Source: Limonium bicolor (lineage: Eukaryota; Streptophyta; Magnoliopsida; Caryophyllales; Plumbaginaceae). From it: DNA of 64,000 nucleotides. The notes under the pieces were generated by a model. It saw only the letters and a program-made list of their open reading frames with translations, was not told the origin of the DNA and did no database searches. The position numbers and the translations under genes are program-made. The DNA lies in the NCBI GenBank assembly GCA_023374045.1, contig CM041778.1, positions 362,426,831 to 362,490,830 on the forward strand, given 5' to 3'. Of the stretch, positions 41,001 to 52,119 are shown piece after piece (position 1 is the stretch's first letter; every line of letters starts with the position of its first letter).

Positions 41001-44000
41001 TTTTCTATAATTTGCCCAAGAACATCATCAAAGAGAGATCATAGCTATCAGCAAAATGGTCTCGATGACGTAATATAGGAATGCGATTCTCAGAAGTTCA
41101 AGGGTGACAGTTGGTATATGGGATCCTTTTGTTTGACGTATTGTTTCTTAAAGTTTTAAGTTGGGATAGGTTGTTGGAGTTTAGATCACACTTTGATTGT
41201 TTTTTCTTGGCGCTTGCTGGAATGGTGGTAATGAGGTGGGCACATTAGTGTTTTGGGTGGGTTGTTCGATCTAGTTGCTAGGATCAGTGTGTTCAAATTT
41301 TTGTGTTCGCCTTTCATGGTGGTAGGATGGTGTCCATATGTAATGCATATTAGTTGTTACGTCCCATGGACGCTAAGCCATGGCTTTCTTTATGCCCAAA
41401 CTATTTTTTAAAAATAAAAAGAAGCTATCTGCAAAGCCTTTCATAGGGAGGATCAAGAAAAGCAAGTGGGCATGGAAGATAAGCTGACAACCTCTTAAGA
41501 GTGGAGGCCTAGACATTGTGTGGAACAAGGCTGCTATCCTCAAGCATTTGTGGCAGATTGAGACTATGGCAGATGCATTGTGGGTGGAGCTGAATTATGA
41601 ATATTATCTTAAGCAGAAAACTTTATGGGACTCCAGTCAAGTGTATCTACATTGAGATCTCAATTGACCTAGTACAGCATCAAGTCAAGTGTGGTCTCTA
41701 TGCTAGATTCAATGACAATACAGGACTTCTCTTTTTCAGCAGACGGTATCCAGTTCATATTTATAAGTTTCACATATATCGGACAAAAAGTAAACAAACA
41801 ATTATCTCAAAATCCTCTGCATAAGTGGAGCAGAAAGAGACTCAATGCTACAAGCAAATATCTGCACAGGGCAGATAGCAAAAGATATCTCAGATGATTT
41901 CAAACCAATCCATTGTGATGAGAGACTCGGTCCTAACTCGCCAACAAAGAACTCCCAAATATATGCCTAAAGGTTTTATGGTTTGGCAACAAAACAAAGA
42001 TACTTTGCATGAATTTCCAAATATTTATCCAAAAGATGGATATCAGCTAACAAGTAACTGATTTGGTAGAACAAAGGTTCAAAGAGAGTCGAGACTGCCA
42101 AGTTTATGTACAATTTGGACAACTTTATTATTATAGCATAAATTCAGAAAGCAATTAACTTATGCATCTTCTTCAGTAACTGAAAGCAAAATGCATGGGA
42201 AATGGGATCAATAAAATCCAGAAAACCCCTTTCCCTGCTGGTTACTAAGTCGTAACGAGCTCGTCACAGCTAATGTTGATTATAATACTAATAAGAATAA
42301 AGTTGAAAAACAGCAGGCAACTAGCAACAGCGCACAAGGCTTGACAGTAAGAAAGCTAAAAATTGACAAAGTAACATACATTACTTACATGCAGAGGTGT
42401 CATGCATGAATGCTCAACATAGTATGCATAGCCCTTGTATGACTCTTATGGTTCAGGATTAGGCCATCTCTTAAAAAGTATCTTATGTCATGTAGAATTC
42501 ATTATTTATAATTGAATGAAAGAGCATGAGGCCTGCTGAATACCTTTCTGAGCTGGTCCTGCAATTCCTTCGTCATGCTGGTCACTTCCCTCGATCTTTC
42601 TAGTAAGTGTTCTGAATCAGCTACTTTTTTGCGATAGCAATCCCTTATCTCTTCCAATTTATTCTGAAAATTAGGAAGCAATGTTTATATCATTAGTTTG
42701 ACCTAAACAAAATATGAGTTACATCCAACACAACATAAGATAATATTTGCATATAATAGTTTTAATAATGAAAATCATTCAATCATAGGTAACTAGGCAT
42801 ACATTGCCTAAACCTACATGGTAACACTTGCTACATAATATTCTTTCAAATTATACAACAGTTATATGAGAATCAGGTATCAAATTGGTGATTTAGGTTT
42901 CGGTGTTGTTGACCTTTTCCTAACTTTTGTCAACCAGACCAAACAAACTAGTACTTCAGTGCTAACATTTTTCTTTTGAGACTAAGTCCCCCTTTTGGAT
43001 AATTAGTTGATAGTTGAAGATGATAGCTTGTATAAAAGGTGATAAGAAGGAAAAGGATGTCAGAGAAAAAGTAATAACGTAGTTTTTGTAGTTGATGAGC
43101 ATGAAATATAGGGACAATAAGCTACTCAAAAGTAGCTTGCTGCAAAACCTTCCGAATGGGGGATATGTATGTCCAACAATTTCATAGGTCTGTGATTTCC
43201 TTATCACTAGTGCACTGATTAAAATGGGGTTACTACATAGCTAGAGTGTCATAAGAAGCATGGTTACTATTTGATGGATTTTGCATAACACCAAAGTTTG
43301 ACTAAATAATGTAACTATATAGTACATGTAGAAACCCCAATAAATACTTGTAGAGATCATGCAATATAAGTTAAACCTGAGTCCATAGAATCATAAGTTG
43401 AGGGATAGAGCTATTCATAGAAGGGTGTGATGTCATCTAACTACTCATGATTTCCCACTCAAAACACCTCCCCCTCCGTCCCCCAGTCAAGGGTGCCATA
43501 AGGCACCGCAGAAGTCCCAACTCCCAAAGTTGGTAAAAGCCCATGGACTCCATGATTCTCACACTTTAGGTGGATCTTTTGTGCAGCATCCACTAGTCAC
43601 AATAGAATTTGGTTATAAAGTGTTGAAACTTGAGTATATTCACATACTTCTTTAGTGTTCAAATTAAGATAAACCTCAAAAAGAAATAATCAGAACAGTG
43701 AGATTAATTATTTATGTAAACTCAAATAATTTTCATTAAGTATATAGAATTACGCTTTAACTTCTGCAAATAGTAAACGGATAAGAGCTTCAGAAAGTCT
43801 ACTCATAGACATATTATTTGATATAATGGTGCACTTTTGCTTTGGCTATGTATTAATAGAAGAAGAGGGAGGAAATTAGGTGTAGAAAAGATAAATATTG
43901 TATGACATGTTAGCCGCATTAAGTTGAGGCAAAAGAAAGGTACAGAAACAGAAAACATAATTCTCTTAACTTTGTTACTGATCAAAGTAAGTCTAACACT

Positions 44001-47000
44001 CAGGACTAGAATGTGTCTTTCCATCCTAATGGGAGATAGCTTGGGTTGAATAAGACACAACCAGAACATGATTTACTCTGTCGATCATGTTACATCGTGT
44101 AAGGCCACGCATATAAAGTATTAGAGGGTGGTACATATACATAAGCTATAGAAAAGAAATCACTTAAGTTATTCTTATAAAACCATATAATGCAATTATA
44201 TAACAAAACTTTAAGAGATAATATGAGAAAGCACAATAAGAAACATACAGCATATTTTGTTATTCTGGCTTCACACTGAGGCTTATGCTTTTTTGACTTC
44301 TCCACTTTTGCACCTTGTTCCTGTAACTTCTTATCATTGTCATACACCCATGCCCAAGCAAGCTGCTTTCTGATTTGCTTCATCTGTTCTGAGATTCTTT
44401 CCACCTGCTGAAGGCTTTCAATTTTCCTTTCCAGTTCCTTCAGTTCCCTGATCACTGGTTCAATTGACTTTTCTAGTTCAGCAACCAATCCATTAGCAGA
44501 TTCAACATGAGTCCTGATGCGCTTTAGTAGTTCATCAACCACCTGAAGAAGTGTTGCCTTGTAGAAAAACTGAACACAGATAAGTGAGTTCAGGATGTGA
44601 AGCAGCACACACCATCAAATGAACAAGAAGGTTCACAGAAAATGCAAGGGAAGTATAGCAGAAGTATATGGCGGCAAGGGGGATTACTGTAATAGCACAA
44701 GAAATAAGCAACTTAGTATGAATAAAACAGTTAGCAATGACTATACTGAGTAGATTCAACTCCTCACCTGGAATTTATCTTTGCTATTTCCAGAATGCAA
44801 GAATTCTCGGCTTTTATCTTGAGTCATTATTACACAAGGATTATCAACATCAATCTGGACAAAAGATCTCCAAAGTAAATATAAAAAAGAAACATGAGGC
44901 ATGAACTATTGGATCTTTGTCCCACTAAGCAGCAAGATATTTAAAATGACACTAGCAGCATAATCTGGATACAAGAGATGCCCTTTGTTTCTCCCTAAAA
45001 TAAACTTAGCATTAAAGCACCACAGATGAACCAAGAAGATTAGAGGGAACACCTTTCTTAAAAAACAAACATTATTGAATTGATTGAGGTGAATCTTAAG
45101 CTCATACTGCTACTTCAGTAAAGTAGCGAGTCCCATGAGACGCGTATGACTCCAAACAACTCAAGTCTGGAATTATCAGGTAGCAAGGGGAGAAGAAAGA
45201 CTGGATATATAAAAGTATATGTCTATACGAAAGGAGACTTGCAGATATGTTAGATCAGGATAGAAGAAAAAGGAAAATGTTAACTAAGAGCACTGAAAAT
45301 GCATAAGATGACATTCAGGACTTTAGTCAATGAACTTGAACAAGGAGGTGTTCTACATGAACAAAATCATAAGTAAACACCCTAAACAAGGAAGAGTATA
45401 AGAACATAAGTTTCAAATAAAGAAAAATATCCCTTAAAAACATACTCCCTCCGTTCAACAATATCTGTCATTTTAGAAACTTGCACACTTATTAAGAAAA
45501 GTAGGATAATGAAGCATGTGCCCCTACTTTTTACTTTTCCATTTAGCTAATAATTACTTTTATATTGAATAGTAGGGGTAAAAGTGGAAGGGAGTGTGTC
45601 AAAAAGCTAAAATGACAGATATTTTTGAACAAGAGTCACCCTCTAAAACGACAGATATTAATGAACGGAGGGAGTAAGAAGCATCTAGCATGTAAAATAA
45701 AACAGAATAACTTTGTATGAAACTTCTTATCTGCATCACCCAAAAAGGAAGTCAAATTTCAGTTTTAAAATTAACTACTATCTACCAGCCAGCTGCTGGT
45801 AAAATGTGGAAAAATATAAGATTTCTAGTAATGAAATTAGAACGACTTGATACCAACGAGAATGTATGATGTCACACATGAAAGGATGCTAATACTTACA
45901 TTGAAGTGCTCTACGAGTTCATGGAGCTTCTCTCTACCAATTGCTACCTTCTTCCCTATCAATCCGTAATCAGATATGAGAATTACGTAGATAATGCATT
46001 ATAGTGTAGTAATTGGGGCAAAAGAGTTGAATAAACCTGGACATACTAATGGAGATAGCTCAATTCAATTTAAACCAGGAACGCATCAAAGCAATGTTTC
46101 TTATAGATGTCAATTTTACTTTTAAATAAGCAGTCATTTGTTTTTTTCTCAATGTTATTTTCAGATTACCAAATATAGAAGAAAGGGGAAATGAAAAGAA
46201 AAATGACAAGGGTGACCAGAGGGACAGACCTAGATGATCTTTTAAGGTAATCACACTGGAAGATTCAGAAATTCTACGTTCTATCATTATGGCATCACCA
46301 AAAACTTCATGCTTGAATGCATCTTCTCCTTGATTTTTGAGCTGGACTACGACAACAGCATAACTGCAGACAAAAGTAAAAAGTAAAAATGAATAAGCGC
46401 AACACTATGAAAATTTTATCTCGATAAAAAGTTAATATTCAGCAACTTTATAAACATCAGGCCATTTAAAAGCTGCCAAAGTCGAAGAGGGCAAAAGAGG
46501 GCGACTTCGACAAGCTCGAAAGTTACACGGTGACTGATCTCTTCTCTGCTGAGACATCAAGGTTACGAAAGAGAGGAACAGAACTTACTGGCAGCCGGTT
46601 TTGATAAAATCCTTTAGGGTAGACGCCCTTTGAGTACTCCTCGCTCGGCAACCGAATGCAACACACAAAGCCGTCAATATGGCACTCTTCCCACCTTAAA
46701 CAACCAAAAACGGATAGAAGAGACAAATTAGCTCATGTATATGAAAACATTTTCATTTTTGTGTTGATAAGGAAATCCATGAAACATTAGCTCAGGTGAT
46801 AAAGAACAGTGGGGGAGAGTAAGGGAAAGAGTGCAAAGCTTACTCCCATTTTGGCCGGTGATAAAGTTGACATAGTCACCCAACTCGATTTCCAGGTTGC
46901 TGTGGCACATGAAATTCTCCAATCGGATCCTCGATACGGTACCGGCTTTGCTCGAGGAACGACGATTGGCCGTACCTCGTTCATCGAAAACCCTAGAACT

Positions 47001-47006
47001 CGCCAT
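26031..47006 (-). CDS. SMC6: SMC6, structural maintenance of chromosomes 6, 28 exons
   Basis: SMC6 pairs with SMC5 in the SMC5/6 complex, an ATP-driven nuclear machine for homologous repair between sister chromatids (Arabidopsis SMC6B is MIM). Exons: 47006-46844, 46694-46589, 46363-46230, 45955-45900, 44854-44768, 44569-44249, 42663-42544, 39681-39547, 37601-37546, 37327-37252, 36263-36189, 36077-35973, 35260-35091, 35009-34907, 33763-33651, 32618-32415, 30935-30804, 30707-30590, 30503-30418, 29955-29860, 29408-29272, 29196-29094, 28855-28776, 28633-28555, 28419-28362, 26704-26607, 26477-26384, 26088-26031. All have GT/AG borders and phases that join. Walker A GQNGSGKS (about 51-58) spans exons 1-2. 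Coiled coil fills exons 6-11 and 16-23. The hinge ([22 protein letters not shown]) is in exons 12-14. The signature LSGGERS (about 970) spans exons 25-26, Walker [11 protein letters not shown] spans 26-27, and the C-terminus is [10 protein letters not shown]. Total 1,055 codons if one missing base is allowed in each of exons 16 and 27; as written the frame breaks near residue 619. The start is the ATG before the SMC head. Confidence 0.95.
27812..28222. mobile_element. 411 bp near-palindromic MITE in SMC6 intron 25 (9-bp duplication)
   Basis: Ends are GGGAAAATTCACGATATACC and its inverse. The two halves are almost perfectly complementary, meeting around 28015 at GACCCAATGAACATGTGACT. The identical nine bases AAATAAGAA flank it (27803-27811, 28223-28231). 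A second member lies at 62298-62709. Nine-base duplications point to a Mutator-type transposase. It is noncoding and inside an intron. Confidence 0.85.
31860..31995. mobile_element. Short Stowaway-like MITE remnant in SMC6 intron 16
   Basis: The left end CTCCCTCCATCCAGAAATTA and the right end AAGAGAG-TA match the family with TIR CTCCCTCCGTT, and the shared ACACACTTATTAAGA block is present. At 136 bp it is shorter than the 210-230 bp members, and the left TA is mutated. Confidence 0.5.
32619..34906 (-). other. SMC6 introns 14 and 15 (with exon 15 at 33651-33763 between them)
   Basis: Two introns of about 1.1 and 1.0 kb. I find no element with definable ends and no gene inside them; short open frames are incidental. 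Confidence 0.5.
36372..36892 (+). mobile_element. TRIM retrotransposon in SMC6 intron 10
   Basis: Two direct repeats of about 200 bp (36372-36574 and 36697-36892) share GTAATTTGAG, TTTATAAGG, ATACATATG and GTTGACTACAACAACAAG. They enclose a 120 bp centre with no coding. The centre starts with a primer site TGGTATCAAAGC (36576-36587), complementary to the 3' end of initiator Met-tRNA, and ends in the purine-rich TTTGAGTGGGAGACTA. GTATA flanks both sides (36367-36371, 36893-36897). These are the hallmarks of a terminal-repeat retrotransposon in miniature. Confidence 0.85.
38423..38782 (-). mobile_element. TRIM-like retrotransposon in SMC6 intron 8
   Basis: Two direct repeats of about 110-120 bp (38423-38535 and 38661-38782) share GACCATGAGAGAGCCTTCCC, AAGGAGAACCCATAGTCC and TATATAAACCACACACCAAC. 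On the minus strand the repeat starts TGTTATGG and is followed by TTGATATCAGAGCC (38644-38657), an initiator Met-tRNA primer site. Target duplication is not clean (AAATC versus AAGATC). The centre is about 125 bp and noncoding. Confidence 0.7.
39872..40205. mobile_element. 334 bp solo LTR in SMC6 intron 7
   Basis: It begins TGTTGGAATAAGG and ends TCTTTATTCCAATA, so the termini are inverted copies of TGTTGGAATAA, as in many Copia LTRs. It is flanked by CCTAT at 39867-39871 and 40206-40210. No internal domain is attached, hence a solo LTR. Confidence 0.75.
41440..41660 (+). pseudogene. LINE reverse-transcriptase C-terminal relic in SMC6 intron 7
   Basis: The plus strand reads [31 protein letters not shown] and [14 protein letters not shown], the 'GGLG...WNKA...K.LW.....LW' pattern of the zinc-binding region after plant LINE reverse transcriptases (zf-RVT). 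There is one internal stop; the remainder of the element is not recognisable. It lies antisense to SMC6. Confidence 0.55.
42664..44248 (-). other. SMC6 intron 6, no element defined
   Basis: A 1.6 kb intron. Apart from a GC-richer stretch near 43480-43560 (CCCCCAGTCAAGGGTGCC, CCCAACTCCCAAAGTTGG) I see nothing that can be named. Confidence 0.45.
45445..45674. mobile_element. Stowaway-like MITE in SMC6 intron 4
   Basis: Terminal inverted repeats are CTCCCTCCGTTCA and TGAACGGAGGGAG, flanked by TA at 45443-45444 and 45675-45676; AATATCTGTCATTTTAG pairs with CTAAAATGACAGATATT. Length is 230 bp. It matches the classical Stowaway terminus CTCCCTCCG. Confidence 0.85.
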
Positions 47007-47310
47007 TGATTCGGAGCTTCGCTCTCCAGAGTTTCTTCCGCAGGAGTTTTGGCGGGAAAAAATAACCCCGCACGAGTCAGTAGATGGCTATTCGATGAGA
47101 CTAGGGTCGAAAATTGGGTTATGGGTCGCTCTTAGCTTACCATACCTAATCCGATTAAAACTATGTTGACCTTTATCAAACCCAATAATAATTAGGTTAT
47201 AAATTGTCAACCTATACTAAACCCATATAAAATTATTGAACCCATATCTGACCAATTTAACTCATATAATTAGGTTACACAAAATTTAAAGGAACTATAA
47301 TTAAATACTA
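47007..47310 (-). other. SMC6 5' flank and presumed promoter
   Basis: Immediately upstream of the SMC6 ATG. GGCGGGAAAA near 47051-47060 (TTTTGGCGGGAA on the plus strand) matches the E2F site consensus TTTSGCGS, plausible for a gene used in replicating cells. No TATA box is obvious. Beyond 47170 the DNA becomes AT-rich. Confidence 0.4.
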
Positions 47311-47520
47311 CTCCCTCCGTTCAAAAATTTACACACTTATTAAGAAAAGTAGAATAATGACGCATGTACCCCTGCTTTTTACTTTTTTATCTAGATAATA
47401 ATTACTTTTATGTTGAATAGTAGGGTTAAAAGTGGAAAAAATGTGTCAAAAAATTAGAATGACACATATTTTTAAACAAAAATCACATCGAAAAACAACA
47501 GATATTAATTATGGAGAGAG
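47311..47520. mobile_element. Stowaway-like MITE upstream of SMC6
   Basis: Termini are CTCCCTCCGTTCAAAAATTT and TATGGAGAGAG, with TA on both sides (47309-47310, 47521-47522). The interior ACACTTATTAAGAAAAGTAG is shared with the copies at 24513 and 45445. It lies about 305 bp from the SMC6 ATG and could affect its promoter. Confidence 0.75.
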
Positions 47521-47689
47521 TAATACTTTTGTAATTCTAGCCAGGTGGATCTGGCCAATATGGAAGAAAATGTATTTCCGATGTGTAAAGACTTGGAGTT
47601 TATGGATGTATATTAAGCGGAGAAATGTTGTACAAACCACCCCAAGTGGTGGCATTATGTCCGATCCCTCACCCCAAGTTTTTCAGTGA

Positions 47690-48107
47690 GCTTTTGGTGG
47701 GCCACCTTCGAAAGTAAATAGTAGTATAGCACTATCCAGCACGAGATATATTGAGTTTCATCTAGTAGGCACATCTTGTCTCAATCCATTCTTAGTATCA
47801 ACTGAAGTAGTAGTCGGAGAAATACAGTCCAAGAATCTCTCTTTTTCTACTTTGTGAGCCTTTCACATATTTGACCCATTCCCTAATCTTAAGCACTGAA
47901 GAGTCAATAAACTTAAGGCTATCAGTCAATAAACTTAAGGCTATCTTGAACAATCACATTCAGTACATGAGCACAACAACGCACATGAAAGTAGTTTCCA
48001 CCACATACAAGGTGATCTCTCTTGTTCATTTCACTCCTAAGAAATGATATAGACGAGTCATTGGCACTAGCATTATCCAAGGTCAAGGAGAAGACTTTCT
48101 TGTTTAC
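47690..48107 (-). pseudogene. hAT transposase fragment
   Basis: The minus strand reads NKKVFSLTLDNASAND, FLRSEMNKRDHLVCGG, YFHVRCCAHVLNVIVQDSLK, SSVLKIREWVKYVKGSQSRK, GLRQDVPTR*NSIYLVLDSA. This is the conserved 'TLDNAsAN...HvRCcAHilNLivqdgL...vPTRWNSTy' core of plant hAT transposases. A 22 bp tandem duplication (47903-47945) and a stop at the PTRWN Trp (TGG to TGA) break it. The N-terminal part with the BED finger is missing, and the frame stops at the repeat at 48108. Confidence 0.75.
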
Positions 48108-48380
48108 TCCCCAATTCCATTCAGTTAATTCGGTTAACCGAAAACCGAATAAGCTACAACCGTTCAGTTTTTCAGTTAATTCGGTTATAACCGAATTAAC
48201 CGAATTACAGTATCATAACCGAATTATCCGAAAACTGAAATTTTAAAACCTCATATAACTATAACCGAACCGATTTAATTTTCTCGGTTAACCGAATAAA
48301 CCGAAAAAACCGAAATAATTAACAAAAACCGAAAAACTGAACAGAAGCTGAAAAACTTAAATTGCAAAACCGAAATATCC
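48108..48380. repeat. Cluster of TTCGGTT / AACCGAA palindromic repeats
   Basis: Twenty or so copies of AACCGAA or TTCGGTT in both orientations form small palindromes such as TTCGGTTATAACCGAA and TTCGGTTAACCGAA. It adjoins the hAT fragment. Similar clusters occur in subterminal regions of plant DNA transposons, but no ends were found. Confidence 0.55.
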
Positions 48381-50236
48381 TAAAATAAACATATTACATA
48401 CGATATTGTGTGACAAAGAGTAATTTGCAATATGCTCCAACTCTACAATTTAGATCTGACTTTTAAAATTATAAAAAAAAACCACAAAACAAGAGAAAAC
48501 AATTCCAAAATAATACTTCCACAATTCTTGTTCAATCTATCATAGGTATGACATGAACTCTACATCCATTTTACTCAATCTTCCGTTGATAAACCACTCC
48601 AGAATCTTAGTGATGCTCCCAACCATGAAATCCGCCAAGCAGATACATGAACGTCACTTGAATTATAAATCCAAGACCTGAAACAAGAGGAACAAAATGA
48701 ATATCATAGCAACTATGAAAAACTGGAATATGAGTCAGATAGATTCAGACCAACGACTTTGGAGTTAGCCAGAACTAGAAGCCATGTTCTACACCACAAA
48801 CAAACCCTATTACTGGTTTCAATAGAAATAGCAAACCAAATTCCAAAGGCTCTTAGATTCGCTTTCGGACTTGATACAGAGAAAATAAGAGCTTACAACT
48901 ACGAAAAACTGGTATATAAGATTCATATAGATTCAAACCAAAGACTTCGTAGGTAGCTAGAGCTAGAAACATGCAGTGAATGGACGAGAAGTTAACAATT
49001 TGAAGGTAATAATTATTGATCATGAAAATAACTAATATGGATTATCTGAACAACTTAGGCAGCAAATGCTAAGCTAATTGCCCATGGAAGAGTAAGGCTC
49101 CCGCATGAACCAAGGCAAGATGTCACTCACATTAGCCAAACTGAAATAAACTAGACAACTGAAAGGCAGCAACAGCATGATTAGCTCGAAATGCTAATAT
49201 CTCCCCAACCCAATTGCCTGAATATTAACCAAATAAATAAGGGAAGCTAGAGCGAAAGCAGGCACAAAACATTAAGTACTTCTTGCAGCAACTTTACAAG
49301 ACCAATCTATCATTTAAAATATAGTTCTTTTTTTAAAAGCAGTCATGGAGTTGAAGATTGGAGGAGCAGCAAAACTGGTTACTTAACCAGTTCGCTGATA
49401 GAAATTGTTGTATAGGAATAATCTGTGACTAGAAGGATAATGAAAATGTGAGCACTGCCCAAAGTTTGGAAATCGGATGCATAGAATATAAGGAGTCTGG
49501 ACTGGCAGAAGAAACACTCCTCATTTCGCTCAAACCTTACAAGGATACTATAATTATGAATATGCATATACAAAAAAAAGCCATATCATCAAGATTGAAC
49601 AAAAAACTTCCATCACTTCTTACACTACCCACATTTGCTGACAATTATTTGCCCACTGTGCATATCAGTTTTCACAGATGGACAAACACACTTCAGAAAA
49701 ATGACACAATTTGTTGGGGACGATGGAGGGAGATGACACAGTTTGCGCTAAATCAAAGCACGGCAACATTTTGTCCGCATTGTATAAAGAAAAATGAGAA
49801 CAAATAAAATTGAAACCACAAATAAATTGAATCCACAAACGGCTGATCATATTTAGTTTACTTCCAACTGAACATGCTTTAGGGTAACATAGCTATGATC
49901 TTCAGCTCTTAGTACAGGCTTCAGAAACCTAATCAAATTAAATCCACAAACAACAACTCAATCTTCATAAAAAAGTTAATTAGAAATGTTCTTACCTCAC
50001 TGCGACAAACTGGTTGCCTTTTTCAATACACGTATGTATATCATATCATTTGGGTGTTACAATGTTCCTGATTGAGAATCGAAAACCTAAATAAAATCAG
50101 ACTGTTATGAGTGATACACAGTGCAAAGATATAAGGGCAAATCATGGCAGAGATTCAGAAAGAAGAAGCAAGGAAATATAATTCAAGAATAAATTTATGA
50201 TCGATCTAGAGGAAAAAAATTCTGAAATAACACAAA
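48381..50236. other. Unassigned DNA between the hAT relic and MULE copy 2
   Basis: No gene can be supported. A loosely repeated segment of about 95 bp occurs twice (about 48700-48785 and 48880-48970), sharing CTACGAAAAACTG-like and ATTCAAACCAAAGACTT-like text. The open frame at 49448-49807 has no recognisable domain and low-complexity composition. Confidence 0.35.
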
Positions 50237-50300
50237 GGGACAAAAAAATACCCATATTAACCTCCCTCCCAAACTAATTCCTGAAATAACACTCCCGAGA

Positions 50301-50553
50301 GAAATCGTCTCTTCAAGAGATTTCTTTAATTGTCGAAGAAGAAATCGTCTCTTGAAGAGACGATTTCACTTTTTCCCCACGCCACGTTGGCGATGAATCA
50401 GCAGGATGGTGGGCAAGGTGAAATCGTCTGTTGAAGAGACGATTTGTAGAATTGTCTCTTCAACAGACAATTTCTTGTTTCTACGATGCGCGTGAGAAAA
50501 CGCGAGAAAGTTACAGTATTACTAATGAAATCGTCTTTGGAAAAGACGATTTC
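50301..50553. repeat. Array of five short palindromes in the MULE 5' region
   Basis: GAAATCGTCTCTT followed by its inverse AAGAGACGATTTC recurs at 50301, 50341, 50420, 50450 and 50527 with small changes. Homologous palindromes occur in MULE copy 1 (21072 and following). They could be transposase-binding or hairpin motifs. Confidence 0.75.
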
Positions 50554-51233
50554 ACGGGTTCCAGGTACTTAGCCGATTTTTTCCTTTCCCTTCCTCATTC
50601 TTTCTTTCCCCTTCTCTGTCGAACATCCCTCCCAAGCAGCAGCGAAGACTGAAGTCGTCACCGCCCTGCTGCCGCCTGTGTTCACCGGAAAACACCTCCG
50701 CCGCCGCCAAGCTCCGGCGCCACCAGCCTGCAACAACATCCCTTGTTAGTTTCAACACTTACATCAATATTTAAGGTAATTTCTAACCCTAGAAAATTAG
50801 GGATTGTGAAAAAATTAGGGATTCTTAAATAATTGTTAAATTAGTAACTTATTATATGTGGTTATGTGTTAAAGTGTAGTGGTGATGGAATATTGATGAA
50901 ATTCTAGTGATAATTGATTTTTGATTTGTGAAATTTTGGTGAATATGGATTGTTTGTGAAATTTGGAAATTTTAGAATTTTGTGAAATTAGTGAATGTTG
51001 GGAAATTGTGGATGTTTGTGGAATTATGTGAGATTGTGAATGTTGCGAAATTAATTGTTTGAAGTGTTTAAGTAATTATATGCAATTGATAAGGTTGAAT
51101 TGTAGATTAGTTGTTGAATGCTAGTGTATTACAATATAGTGTTTGTTTATTTTTTGGTTTTGTTTATTTACAATCAGCCAAATGGTGGAACGGTTGATTA
51201 AATTTGTGAATTATGAATGGTGTTTGCAAATAG
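50554..51233 (+). other. MULE 5' leader region
   Basis: It begins GGGTTCCAGG, includes a GC-rich leader with CCGCCGCCGCCAAGCTCCGG near 50700, then a donor-like TATTTAAGGTAATTTC near 50770, an AT-rich stretch consistent with a leader intron, and a possible acceptor CAAATAG just before the coding start near 51234. Splicing is inferred. No other coding is seen. Confidence 0.4.
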
Positions 51234-52098
51234 GTGGATATGTCCGCCGTTATCCAGTTCTTATGTTGTATTAGTGGCAAAATTGTTTATGGGGCAAACG
51301 GAGCTGATTACGAGGGTGGGAAGAAGAAGCTCCTCATGGTTAGTGTCGACACCAATTATGAGCAGCTTATTGCTCAGATTGGTAGTCGTTTCGGTATCGA
51401 CTTGTGCACCCATGAAGTGACGGTGTCACAAAGGATGGGTCAGACAAAGAATGACGGAACCACAAAGTGGACAGTGATACCCATCGATGACGATGGGGAT
51501 GTTCAAAATGCCATGTTCTACTGTCAGAGTGAAGGGCCACGAGATATATTTTATGAATTGTACGTTGAAGTACATGAAAACCGACAACCACAAACACTTC
51601 TCACTTCCTCATCTTATCAACACCAAGCCCCTCCAAGCTTCACACCACCTGAAAACCTAACCCCTTTGCCTTCTTCATATCCCACACATCAAACACAAAA
51701 CATCACAAACACTTCTCTTATACTTAATGCTCCTCCTGAAGCTGAAACCTACTTACATACACAAGACCATTCATCATAACCAATACCCGTTGTAGATCCT
51801 CTCGAACATGACATTAGTGATGAACTTGGACACTTTGATGATGACGGCGACTTGCGGGAAGACTTCGAGGAGGATGAGATGGAAGGGTTTGAAGGTGGCT
51901 CATCCAATGATGATGATGATGGTGCCGATGATGCCACACCGACAGATGTGGCTACTGCTGTGGTCACTACCACCACCGGGGATGGTGATGCTTCTCTTGT
52001 CCATCCATACCCGTTCTACAACGCCGGTGGTGGTAGTGGTATTATCAGGTGGGAGGAGGAACAAGAATTGGAACTGGGAGATTGGAGCTACAACGATC
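51234..52098 (+). pseudogene. MULE transposase, N-terminal segment
   Basis: It starts MDMSAVIQFLCCISGKIV. The PB1-like domain typical of plant MULEs follows (YEGGKKKLLMVSVDTNYEQL, EVTVSQRMGQ, VIPIDDDGDVQNAMFYCQ), then a Thr/Pro-rich linker, a TAA stop at 51777-51779 (probably a former CAA), and in the same frame the acidic linker REDFEEDEMEGFEGGSSNDD, VTTTTGDGDASLVHPYPFYN and RWEEEQELELGDWSYND. The CACTA insertion at 52099 interrupts it; the frame resumes exactly at 58789. Confidence 0.8.
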
Positions 52099-52119
52099 AC
52101 TAGTAGAAAAAAGATTTTA

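Noticed and set aside
49448..49807. 119-residue open frame as a possible gene
   Set aside because: No recognisable motif, no splice or promoter context, low-complexity composition.
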